From contig NZ_JBHULT010000006.1 of assembly GCF_042684505.1 (NCBI RefSeq), positions 806,001 through 870,000 of the forward strand: a stretch of DNA of 64,000 bases, given 5' to 3'. The notes beneath the pieces were generated by a model. That model did not search any database, was not told the DNA's origin, and was given only the letters and a program-made list of their open reading frames with translations. The position numbers and the translations under genes are program-made. Below, piece by piece: positions 32,940-41,019 of the stretch; positions within the stretch are counted from its first letter, which is position 1, and the number at the start of each line of letters is the position of its first letter. Origin of the DNA: Salinimicrobium flavum. GTDB taxonomy: Bacteria > Bacteroidota > Bacteroidia > Flavobacteriales > Flavobacteriaceae.

Positions 32940-33032
32940 CCAACCGGCATTTTTGAAGAGGGTATCGATCGCCCGGTTTGGGATGAGGTAAATGATGATT
33001 TTGTAATGACTTCGATCTTTATTTTCGAATAA
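32940..33032 (+). pseudogene. decayed C-terminus of a second DUF7282-like protein
   Basis: In frame +, PTGIFEEGIDRPVWDEVNDD and then FVMTSIFIFE followed by a stop mirror the end of the lipoprotein just upstream (DDTGEEGVFEDTDEMIWDPE, then GGFLMTPVTIL). Stop codons precede it in this frame and there is no start. It looks like the remains of a tandem copy. Its end overlaps the stop of the ATPase on the other strand. Confidence 0.65.
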
Positions 33033-35691
33033 CCAAATTCTTCTTTTTAAGATAGAGCTTAAAGATCTCCATAGCGAACAGGATGCTGGAGGCGGTAAGG
33101 AATAAATACAACCAGTGCTGCCATGCAATAGGGTAGAGGCTTAGGATGGTCTGCATGATTGGGAGTTGCAGGGCTACCACATGTATGCTCTGGGCGGCAA
33201 GTATTCCGAAGATCAGTACCAGATTCTTTTTTAGTGGTATCCGGAAAACCGAGCGGGTCTCAGACCGGCAGTTTAATGCATGGAAATTCTGAAGGAGGAC
33301 CATTAGCATCAGTACGGCGTTACGCGCTATAGATTCTTCCCAGTGCAGGTGGTTGAGCAAATGATACCAAAGTCCAAATGCCAGCAGGCCTATTACAGCT
33401 GCTGAAATGAGTGTTTGCCTAATCATCAAAGGATCAAATATGGCTTCATCGGGCCTTCGGGGTGCCTGCCGCATTACCTTTTTCTCCCCGGCTTCGAACG
33501 CCAAAGCGACATCCTGGATTCCGTTGGTCACGAGGTTGAGCCAAAGTAGTTGGACCGGCAGAAACGGTAGAGGTAGCATGAACGCCAGAGCAAGACCAAT
33601 GGTGATCAACTCGGCAGCCCCGGTGGAAATAAGCAGGTAAATGATCTTTCTCAGGTTACTGTAGGTAAAACGTCCTTCTTCGATTCCTGCGGCAATAGAA
33701 GCAAAATTATTGTCACTTATGATTATTGAAGAAGTGTCTTTTGCCACGTCTGTTCCATATCCCATGGCTACCCCAATATTAGCTGTTTTAAGGGCTGGGG
33801 CATCATTCACCCCGTCTCCCGTGACCGCAATAAAATGCCCGGCTTCCCTGAGAGATTCTACGATCACTTGTTTCTGTTGGGGCGATACCCTGGAGAATAC
33901 ACGTTTCGACTTTAGGATATCCAGAAACTCTGTACCAGCTTTAGAGGAGATGGCACTTAATTCATCACCGGTAATGAGCTCTTCCCGGGTTTTGGCGATA
34001 CCTACCTCCCGGGCAATGGCAAGGGAAGTGGCGGGATGATCACCGGTCACCATTGCGACCTGTACCCCTGCACGGTGACAGGCCTCTACCGCAGCTGCAG
34101 CTTCGGGCCTAAGGGGATCAATGAGAGCTATGAAGCCAAGGAGCTCCATGAAAGGCAATTCTCCCACTGGCATTACTTCCTCTACAGGACCACCACCTAC
34201 AGCAAGGATTCGGTAACCGTCTGCGGCATATTTGACGGCCTTCTCCAGCATTTCTGAATTTTTTTCAGCATCTATCCTCTCCCTTATTTTTTCAATAGCT
34301 CCTTTTACGCTTATCTGCAGCTGCTCTTTACCTTTTTCCTTATAATAGACCGCGGCATATTGTCTTTCAGATTCAAATGGCACCTCACTCACTTTTTCAA
34401 CTTGCTCAAGGATCTTCATAGGGGTAGATCCGGCTTTATAAGTAAGGCATAAAAGAGCGACATCAATTGGGTCACCCGCATAACTCCAGCCTCCGTCATC
34501 CTGTGAGAGATCACCTTCATTGCATATGGTCACTGCCCTTATCAGATCTCCAAATTCGGGAGAGGTTTTGACGAAGGCCTTTTCTCCGTCCGGAGCTGTG
34601 ATATCTCCTTTCCCATTGTATCCTTCCCCAGATACCTTGAAAGGAATGGCACCCGGCAATACGATTACCCTGGCCGTCTGCTGGTCAACGGTTAGGGTCC
34701 CGGTCTTATCTGTGGCGATAAAAGTGCAGCTTCCAAGGCCTTCAACAGCGGTAAGTTTCCTTATGATCACATTTCTTTTTGCCATTCTGGAAGCACCTAT
34801 AGAAAGGGCCACGGTCATGGCAATGGGCAGGCCTTCGGGAATTGCCGAGACCGCGACCGCCACCACAAAAAAGAAAATTTCTTTGATGGGAATACCGCTG
34901 TAGTAACCGGTCACCCCCAGTACAAGGCACGCCCCCAGCACGATGAAACTTATTTTCCGGGTAAAAATTTCCATTCTTTTTACCAGCGGAGCCTTTCCTG
35001 TGCTGAGTTCTGTAAGGGAGGAAGCTATTTTTCCAATCTCGGTATCCAAACCTGTAGAAACCACCACCCCTGTGCCTCTCCCGGTGGTAATAGTGGTGCC
35101 GGCAAAAAGCATATTTGATCTTTCAGAAACGGCAGCTTTTTCTTTCTCCAGGGTTTCACTCTGTTTGTCTATGGCCATTGACTCCCCGGTAAGTATAGCT
35201 TCTTCGGCAGTAAGATTGTTCTCCCGCAGAATGCGAATGTCTGCCGGGACTTTATTCCCCGATTCAAGCATCACAATGTCTCCGGGAACCAGATCTTCAC
35301 TGTCAATCACCCTGACCTTCCCATCCCGCATTGTCTTTACCTTAAGTTTGATGAGGTTCTCCAGGGCAGAGGCTTTTTCCTCAGCTTTCCATTCCTGAAA
35401 AGCTCCAATGACCGCGTTGATGATCAATACCAGAAAAATGAAACCTGCATCTGAATATTCTTCGAGAATAAGGGCAACGATTGCTGCGGCCAGTAAGACA
35501 TAGATAAGGGAACTCATGAACTGGTCCAGGATGATCCTGAACAGGGTGAGCCTTTTCCTGGAAGGCAGAAGATTCTTTCCGTGCCGGGAAACCTTTTCTT
35601 CAACTTCGGCAGAAGAGAGGCCAGACGTTGAGGAGTCCAGTTTCTGGAGCGTTTCCTCTGTTTCTATAGTATGCCATAAGGTTGCTGACAT
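33019..35691 (-). CDS. P2-type cation-transporting ATPase (Ca2+-like)
   Basis: 890-residue P-type pump: N-terminal cation ATPase domain, actuator with LTGES, phosphorylation site DKTGTLT, TGDGVNDAPAL hinge and about ten membrane helices including PEGLP, the cation motif of P2-type pumps. Therefore it moves Ca2+, Mn2+ or similar, and it is not the copper pump CcoI, which lacks PEGLP and has CPC. It is a single gene that ends against the DUF7282 remnant. Confidence 0.92.
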   Translation of the reverse strand: MSATLWHTIETEETLQKLDSSTSGLSSAEVEEKVSRHGKNLLPSRKRLTLFRIILDQFMSSLIYVLLAAAIVALILEEYSDAGFIFLVLIINAVIGAFQEWKAEEKASALENLIKLKVKTMRDGKVRVIDSEDLVPGDIVMLESGNKVPADIRILRENNLTAEEAILTGESMAIDKQSETLEKEKAAVSERSNMLFAGTTITTGRGTGVVVSTGLDTEIGKIASSLTELSTGKAPLVKRMEIFTRKISFIVLGACLVLGVTGYYSGIPIKEIFFFVVAVAVSAIPEGLPIAMTVALSIGASRMAKRNVIIRKLTAVEGLGSCTFIATDKTGTLTVDQQTARVIVLPGAIPFKVSGEGYNGKGDITAPDGEKAFVKTSPEFGDLIRAVTICNEGDLSQDDGGWSYAGDPIDVALLCLTYKAGSTPMKILEQVEKVSEVPFESERQYAAVYYKEKGKEQLQISVKGAIEKIRERIDAEKNSEMLEKAVKYAADGYRILAVGGGPVEEVMPVGELPFMELLGFIALIDPLRPEAAAAVEACHRAGVQVAMVTGDHPATSLAIAREVGIAKTREELITGDELSAISSKAGTEFLDILKSKRVFSRVSPQQKQVIVESLREAGHFIAVTGDGVNDAPALKTANIGVAMGYGTDVAKDTSSIIISDNNFASIAAGIEEGRFTYSNLRKIIYLLISTGAAELITIGLALAFMLPLPFLPVQLLWLNLVTNGIQDVALAFEAGEKKVMRQAPRRPDEAIFDPLMIRQTLISAAVIGLLAFGLWYHLLNHLHWEESIARNAVLMLMVLLQNFHALNCRSETRSVFRIPLKKNLVLIFGILAAQSIHVVALQLPIMQTILSLYPIAWQHWLYLFLTASSILFAMEIFKLYLKKKNLVIRK

Positions 35692-35893
35692 AAGTGGTAC
35701 TTTAAACGGGTGGTTCCCGGAATCTTATAGAATTCCGGAAGGGGGGAGGATCGGGATCACTTCTTATAAACAGACCCCGGCTGAGAATATTAGAGGAATA
35801 AATATAAGCATGTGAAATTCAAAAATTCATGACATTTTACAGTTTTTGAAAGATTTTTGAGAGAATTGCCTTCCCCTAAGAGTTATCAAAAAT

Positions 35894-36844
35894 TCAATTT
35901 TTAAGCAGAAGTTCCAAAAGGTAAAGATCGAAGCTTCCTGCCCAATAATCTTTTACAGTAGAAACCAGTCTGAATCCTGTTTTTTGATAAAACCCATGGG
36001 CTTCCCGGGTGGTCCTTACCTGGACCTTTTTAACCTCCGGGTGTTTTTTTAACTCATCCAGCCTGAAAGCAGTTAATTTCCTTCCAACCCCTTTTCCGTG
36101 ATAAGCGGGATGAACTATATCCCAGGACAACCTGGCCGCCTTTCCTTCTTCAAACCCCAAATTGTACCCGCCGCAGGCTATTATCCTTCCTGCTTCTTCC
36201 ACTACAAAATAATGTTCTGCAAAGCGGTCAAAAAACGTTATCAGGTCTTTTTCTTCGGAAGGATGGAAATATTTAGGAGTATTCAGTTCCAGTAGTGTTA
36301 GTACCTGCTTTTGATCTAATGAGGTAAACCTTCTGATCTTTCTGCTGAAGGCAGGGCGGCAAAATTCTGCATAGATCATCTCCTCCTTTTCTTCCGTTTT
36401 ACTGAAACCCAGTTGCTCCAGGAGTTGAATGGCTGCCTGATTTTGTGTTGAGGTCACCGCTGTAACTTTTTCCAGCCCCATGTCAAGAAATCCGAAATCC
36501 ATTACCAGCTGCATGGCTTTGGTCATATAACCTTTTCCGCGGAAGGAGGGTAACAAGACACAACCCAGCTCTCCCGAAGCATTTTTGAAACCACGGTAAT
36601 AGCCGCAGGTGCCCACTATACGTCCGGAAGTTAGATCCTCAATTCCCCAATGAATAGAAGTGCCGTCTTCATAATCCCGGTCTATCTTTTCCTGCATTGT
36701 CAGAGCCTGTTCCACAGATTCAGCTTTTTCCCCGTCATAAAAGCAGATATCCACGAGCTGCGGAATATCCAGATTCGTGACCCTTCTCAAAATGATCCCC
36801 TTTCCCGTTATCATGGGAAATTTAGAATATGGCGGTAGGTTCAT
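35894..36844 (-). CDS. tandem GNAT acetyltransferase
   Basis: 316 residues with two GNAT domains. The first (about 10-165) has RimJ/RimL-like features (RRVTNLDIPQLV, LLPSFRGKGYMTKAMQLVMDFG). The second (about 170-316) has the classic acetyl-CoA loop VHPAYHGKGVGRKLTAFRLDEL. One or both may be active; the acceptors are unknown, possibly protein N-termini or small amines. It is monocistronic. Confidence 0.88.
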   Translation of the reverse strand: MNLPPYSKFPMITGKGIILRRVTNLDIPQLVDICFYDGEKAESVEQALTMQEKIDRDYEDGTSIHWGIEDLTSGRIVGTCGYYRGFKNASGELGCVLLPSFRGKGYMTKAMQLVMDFGFLDMGLEKVTAVTSTQNQAAIQLLEQLGFSKTEEKEEMIYAEFCRPAFSRKIRRFTSLDQKQVLTLLELNTPKYFHPSEEKDLITFFDRFAEHYFVVEEAGRIIACGGYNLGFEEGKAARLSWDIVHPAYHGKGVGRKLTAFRLDELKKHPEVKKVQVRTTREAHGFYQKTGFRLVSTVKDYWAGSFDLYLLELLLKN

Positions 36845-37042
36845 TGCAGTCCTGAATTTTAAAATGATCAGGTTTTAAAGATACAAATAGGAAACCTGCT
36901 AACTAAGTTACCCAGATAGGTTTACAAGATAAAAATTCAATTTTCGGTGTAAATTTTTACGAATATTCTTTAGAGAATGTTAATAGGGATGTTGGTTTCG
37001 ATAGAATGTATAACTTTATTCCCTTAACCAATAAATAATATT

Positions 37043-37252
37043 ATGATAAAGATCTTAGCAGTTATCATGTTAATTGGCGGTGCCATTGCATTGATTCTTG
37101 GAGTTCTGGGGATCTTTGGCAGCGTAGCCCTAATGTTTAGTCCATGGGCCCTGGCAATTCTGGGTTTTGTATTCTTCATTGCCGGCATATCCATGCTTAA
37201 ATACAGAAAAGATACAGACGAGGTTGCTGCCGAACACAGGAAGCATTCCTAA
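37043..37252 (+). CDS. small two-helix membrane protein
   Basis: 69 residues with two hydrophobic helices (about 3-25 and 30-52) joined by a short turn, and a charged C-terminus with a RKH-rich end. I do not recognise a family. It has its own terminator 10 bases downstream, which supports expression. Confidence 0.65.
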   Translation: MIKILAVIMLIGGAIALILGVLGIFGSVALMFSPWALAILGFVFFIAGISMLKYRKDTDEVAAEHRKHS

Positions 37253-37261
37253 TAAGATTTC

Positions 37262-37290
37262 AAAGGCTGCAATTATGCAGCCTTTGTTTT
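37262..37290 (+). terminator. terminator of the small membrane protein gene
   Basis: AAAGGCTGCA and TGCAGCCTTT form a perfect 10-bp stem around atta, followed by GTTTTT. Confidence 0.9.
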
Positions 37291-37316
37291 TATTACCTGT
37301 TTCAGCAACTTCACTT

Positions 37317-38093
37317 TTATTTTCTCGCTGCTTCGGGTAAATGATCGAGATCTTTAATCTCTTTTTTGTATCGGGAAGGCAGGATAAAGTATTTCAACAG
37401 CAGGTCTAATTTTAAGTTTCTGCTTAGCCTGTAAGGTCTTATCATAGGTTTTAACAGCGAGAACTTTTTCAGACCAAGTTGTTGACGAACCCTTGATGGC
37501 ACTAGCAGACTTTGGGCTTCCAACAACACCGTGTATCTCATTTTTCCCAGATGTATTCGATACCGGTTGTAAAGGTCGGCGGTGTAATGGCTATATTCCA
37601 GGTCATTTTGCAGGTGTTCCCTTCGCATTCTTTGCCAATCCTTGAAGCTCTGCGGCAGGCCGCAAATCCCCATCCGGTTTCCCACTCTGTAAAAAACATC
37701 GAAAACCTCCTGCTTCTCTGTTTCACTTAACCTATGTTCCAGTAATTCATAAGATCTGATTGAGTAATCAATGAGCATAAAAAGTACATCCCTATAAGCC
37801 CAATCCGGGATCTTCCTGCCACGACCGGTTTCCACCCGGGCATGTATGGCGGCAATTTTATCAATAGCCTGCAAGGCCGGTTCTTCTTCAGAAAAAACAA
37901 TTTTTCGGGCATAGGTTACCGTGGAAAAAAGCCGTCCCAAAGGATCTGCAGGAAGACGGCCGGTAAAATAAAGCCAGTCCACCGATTTATTGAGGGCAAA
38001 CTCAGCAGCGGCTCCGGCAAATATCAGCAGGATAGTGTCTCCCTTCCCCCAGATCTTACGCACTATGGACTTTTTGTCAACGAAGTATTCCAT
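37317..38093 (-). CDS. oxygenase MpaB family protein (DUF2236)
   Basis: 258 residues of the all-helical DUF2236/MpaB fold. The N-terminal LLIFAGAAAEFALNKSVDWLYF and the central DVLFMLIDYSIRSYELL block fit the family. Some members are heme oxygenases that cleave prenyl chains or rubber, but here the usual His ligands are uncertain. Not in a clear operon. Confidence 0.72.
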   Translation of the reverse strand: MEYFVDKKSIVRKIWGKGDTILLIFAGAAAEFALNKSVDWLYFTGRLPADPLGRLFSTVTYARKIVFSEEEPALQAIDKIAAIHARVETGRGRKIPDWAYRDVLFMLIDYSIRSYELLEHRLSETEKQEVFDVFYRVGNRMGICGLPQSFKDWQRMRREHLQNDLEYSHYTADLYNRYRIHLGKMRYTVLLEAQSLLVPSRVRQQLGLKKFSLLKPMIRPYRLSRNLKLDLLLKYFILPSRYKKEIKDLDHLPEAARK

Positions 38094-38132
38094 CCTGAAA
38101 AATTAATTCAAAACTTCTTATTAGCAGAGAGG

Positions 38133-39377
38133 TTATCTAAAGTTGAAAAGCACCGGAAAAATAAAAGTCACCAGGATCGCCCACAGTACATAGATGGGCA
38201 AAAAGGAGGCGATACTGTTTTCAACCTGCTCTAATTTGCTTTGATCTTTAACGGCCTGATATTGCCTGTAGGTGACCAGGAGCAAATTTATAAGTATAAG
38301 CAGATTCCCACCCAGTACGGCAATGCGGTTGGGGGTTACTCCCCACTCTGAGATCCTGAATAAAATTGCCGTTAATGCTACTGCGTTCACAACGATGGTC
38401 ACAATAGAAAGCCCCAGCAGCGTTAGAGCGCCAATACGGCTGGTGTTATTCCGTGAAGTTTCAGCAACAGAGAAAAGGATGATAGCCATTACCCCGATCA
38501 ACAGTATATTGAAGATCATTAAAAACTCCCGGTCATTGTAGGGGTCTTTGCCCGTGAAGATCACTGCGCCCAGGTATATTATAAGCATTACAAGTAGCAG
38601 TGGGGTAAAGACCTTTGCGATCACAGGGGAGACCTTATTCACCAGGTGGGGATTGGTTTGTACCAGGTATGTTGCAATGACAGGGGCTGCGGCCAGACCC
38701 CATATGCCCAAATATTGAAAATAAAACTCTTCAATATTAAGATCAATTAATTCAAAAAGTCCTAAGGTCACAGCAGTCATAAGGCCTCCCGCTAAAAGTA
38801 AAATTGTGGTCATTACCACGAGGTCCCCATTATATCGAAGAAACTCAAGCCTCCGTTGGAGATCTTTCAGTTTTTGGCCTGTGAAAGTGAAACCGGTTAC
38901 TGCCCATAGGATCAAAAGCAGGTGAATGCAGGCAAGGATAAGGGTGTCGCTGCCATCATCACCCGGCAGAAGGTTTATATAGATCGCTGAGATCAAATTC
39001 ACCCCAAAAGCAATGAACCAGTGTTTGACCGGCATCTTCTGTTTCCACAAAAAATAGGCTGCTAACATGGGAAACACTATGAAACCGATATTCCGGGGAT
39101 AGAAAAATTCAGGGTCCAGGCCTGTGAGGTTTGGGATCTTTGCGATAAGGCCGGCTATCAAAGAAACTGTGATCACAAAAATGAGTTCCTTTTTTGTGCC
39201 CCAGGAAATAGAGTCGGACTCGTAGTTCAACCTTTCATTCCAAAAGTCGGCCAGGCTGCTGCCTTTTAACTCATGGTAAACGAGGTTGAACTCACGCCTG
39301 AATTTTACCTTATTGCTTCGGTACAAGGCTTCCAATTGACCGGGGTCGTTCTGATGTTTATAGATGTCAGCTTTCAT
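38133..39377 (-). CDS. multi-pass membrane protein, 414 residues
   Basis: An N-terminal soluble part (1-60) followed by 10-12 hydrophobic helices to the end. The pattern resembles DUF4153 membrane proteins, but the resemblance is weak and I would not assign a function. It follows the genes at 39429-40752 on the same strand, 51 bases after the next one upstream, and may belong to the same transcription unit as the winged-helix regulator. Confidence 0.7.
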   Translation of the reverse strand: MKADIYKHQNDPGQLEALYRSNKVKFRREFNLVYHELKGSSLADFWNERLNYESDSISWGTKKELIFVITVSLIAGLIAKIPNLTGLDPEFFYPRNIGFIVFPMLAAYFLWKQKMPVKHWFIAFGVNLISAIYINLLPGDDGSDTLILACIHLLLILWAVTGFTFTGQKLKDLQRRLEFLRYNGDLVVMTTILLLAGGLMTAVTLGLFELIDLNIEEFYFQYLGIWGLAAAPVIATYLVQTNPHLVNKVSPVIAKVFTPLLLVMLIIYLGAVIFTGKDPYNDREFLMIFNILLIGVMAIILFSVAETSRNNTSRIGALTLLGLSIVTIVVNAVALTAILFRISEWGVTPNRIAVLGGNLLILINLLLVTYRQYQAVKDQSKLEQVENSIASFLPIYVLWAILVTFIFPVLFNFR

Positions 39378-39428
39378 TGGTAATTCGTTTTAAGATTAGC
39401 TTTTGATTATTAAGAAGGATCGTACGGA

Positions 39429-39764
39429 TTAATCCCACAAGGTACCGTCAAGTCCCAACACCACTCCCAGCCATACTCCAATAATATAGACCAACAGGCT
39501 AATAAGGACTGCGGCCGTCCTGTTAAACCCTCGATTGACCCGGGACTGCATATAGGCATAAAATGCCCCGCCAACAGCTCCGGCCAAAGGGGTAATAATC
39601 AGAGGCCTTATTTTCCAGAATCTTCCCCATTCAGGAGCCGGGTTATTTAATCCAAAAACAAAAAAGGAGATCACCAGGAAGGCGACTACTGCACCTATTA
39701 AAATTGGTTTGATAAAGGATATCCACTCCATTCGGTGGTTTTCTAATTGATCCTGCTGTGTCAT
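39429..39764 (-). CDS. small membrane protein controlled by the winged-helix operator
   Basis: 111 residues, three membrane helices (about 14-35, 50-70 and 85-105). No family recognised. Its start is 36 bases after a palindrome ACTTTG-N5-CAAAGT that recurs upstream of the membrane-protein/regulator pair, so both are likely controlled by that regulator. Confidence 0.7.
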   Translation of the reverse strand: MTQQDQLENHRMEWISFIKPILIGAVVAFLVISFFVFGLNNPAPEWGRFWKIRPLIITPLAGAVGGAFYAYMQSRVNRGFNRTAAVLISLLVYIIGVWLGVVLGLDGTLWD

Positions 39765-39798
39765 GATTTTAATTTTAAGTTATTAATTGGTTCTAAAG

Positions 39799-39816
39799 TA
39801 CTTTGTATTTCAAAGT
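39799..39816. promoter_or_regulatory. operator-like palindrome upstream of 39429-39764
   Basis: TACTTTG-tattt-CAAAGT, a 6-bp inverted repeat with 5-base spacer. The same arms and spacer occur at 40760-40777 before the membrane-protein gene of the regulator operon. Confidence 0.55.
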
Positions 39817-39838
39817 GTAAGTACAAAAAAAATTTCTG

Positions 39839-40138
39839 TTATTTCTGAGACCTGATCAACTTTTCCAAAATGCTTAGGTGATCCTCAAATGCTTTTTTTC
39901 CCTTTTTGGTCATATTGTATTTAGTATTCGGTTTTCGGTCAACGAATGACTTTTCAACTTCAATGAAATCTTCTTTTTCCAGGGCCTTCAGGTGGCTTGC
40001 CAGGTTCCCATCGGTCACCCCGAGATATTCCTTCAGGGAATTAAAATCGAGCATATCATTTACAGCCAGGGCAGACATGATGCCAAGCCTTATCCTGCTT
40101 TCAAATGCCTTATGCAAACCCTCAATTGATATTTTCAC
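39839..40138 (-). CDS. winged-helix transcriptional regulator
   Basis: 99-residue ArsR/MarR-like winged helix: LHKAFESRIRLGIMSALAV, recognition region VTDGNLASHLKALEKEDFI, wing DRKPNTKYNMTKKGKKAF. The start is a GTG at 40138 that overlaps the upstream gene's stop (GTGA); the longer frame to 40219 would lie within that gene. Together with the upstream membrane protein it forms a pair often seen in Bacteroidota, in which the regulator represses its own operon. Confidence 0.88.
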   Translation of the reverse strand: MKISIEGLHKAFESRIRLGIMSALAVNDMLDFNSLKEYLGVTDGNLASHLKALEKEDFIEVEKSFVDRKPNTKYNMTKKGKKAFEDHLSILEKLIRSQK

Positions 40139-40752
40139 TTCTCGTACCTGTAATGCATATAAATGCCGTAAATAATATGAACTGCCCCGAATCCTGTCGC
40201 CCAAAAATATAATCCCCATTGCGGGAACCGGAAGCTCAGCAGACCCAGCACTATTTCTATAAGGCCCAAAAATTTCACTTCCGAATAGGTATATTTTCCG
40301 GCGTTAAACAGAGCAAGGCCATAAAATAACAGGGAGAAGGGGAGAAGCAGACCAATATAACCCAGGGAGATCGTCATTAAAATAAGGATCCCCCCCGTGA
40401 TCAACGGCACTGCCATTTGTTCCAGAAGGCGTCTGGAGGTAGGATTCCATAATTTTTCCCCTTTTTCCGATGCCTTTCTTGAAGAAAGGAAGATGGCCGT
40501 ACCCACAGCCAGGGCCAGAAGGATGATCCCTAATATGAGGAGCTCCCATAGTCCAGAGAAAGAACTTTCAGGATCTGATAAAAGCGCTTCCGGGGTGAGA
40601 GCAAGATATTCATACGCAATATAAACAGCGACAAGGGCATAGATCCCGGCTAATATACCCGCCCACCCGGCGAGAGACAGGAATTTCGAGCTGCGTTCCA
40701 TCATGGAACGTATCTCTGCAATGTCCTGCATATAATCCTTTTCTTTTTTCAT
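40135..40752 (-). CDS. membrane protein co-transcribed with the winged-helix regulator
   Basis: 205 residues with six hydrophobic helices after a charged N-terminus (MKKEKDYMQDIAEIRSMMERSS). No enzymatic motif is visible. The gene overlaps the regulator by four bases (GTGA), so the two proteins are translationally coupled; a sensor-regulator pair is plausible. Confidence 0.78.
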   Translation of the reverse strand: MKKEKDYMQDIAEIRSMMERSSKFLSLAGWAGILAGIYALVAVYIAYEYLALTPEALLSDPESSFSGLWELLILGIILLALAVGTAIFLSSRKASEKGEKLWNPTSRRLLEQMAVPLITGGILILMTISLGYIGLLLPFSLLFYGLALFNAGKYTYSEVKFLGLIEIVLGLLSFRFPQWGLYFWATGFGAVHIIYGIYMHYRYEK

Positions 40753-40759
40753 TTAAAAG

Positions 40760-40779
40760 TACTTTGTGATTCAAAGGTA
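40760..40779 (-). promoter_or_regulatory. operator and -7 box of the membrane protein/regulator operon
   Basis: TACTTTG-tgatt-CAAAGG (40760-40777) overlaps the minus-strand -7 box TACCTTTG (40779-40772). A protein bound here would block RNA polymerase directly. Confidence 0.6.
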
Positions 40780-40917
40780 AAACAAAAAAGTATAGATTTT
40801 ACATTTCACTTAAAAAAGATGCAGTCCTGAAATGGGCAAGGAAGGTTACGTTTATTTCCGGGGTAACGCAAAATTCCTTAAATTAAAAGGCTAATTACTT
40901 TATTGCTGCCGCCTCCC

Positions 40918-40945
40918 TCTATAGTTTTTCTCTAACCACTATAGA
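40918..40945. promoter_or_regulatory. OxyR-like inverted repeat upstream of katG
   Basis: TCTATAGT and ACTATAGA form a perfect 8-bp inverted repeat with a 12-base spacer, 75 bases before the katG ATG. ATAG and CTAT are the half-site words of OxyR, and their repeat distance here (20 bases) is near the two-turn spacing of OxyR sites (22). Confidence 0.55.
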
Positions 40946-41019
40946 AAATAAGAATGGAAAATAAAAATCCATAAAAATAAATTATACTAAATTAGTCATA
41001 ACCACTAAAACTTCACACA

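Noticed and set aside
33019..35691. P-type ATPase as the missing CcoI copper pump
   Set aside because: It has PEGLP and lacks the CPC and heavy-metal domains, so it is a P2 cation pump.
36098..36295. Plus-strand frame inside the GNAT gene
   Set aside because: It is the antisense of a clearly conserved coding sequence.
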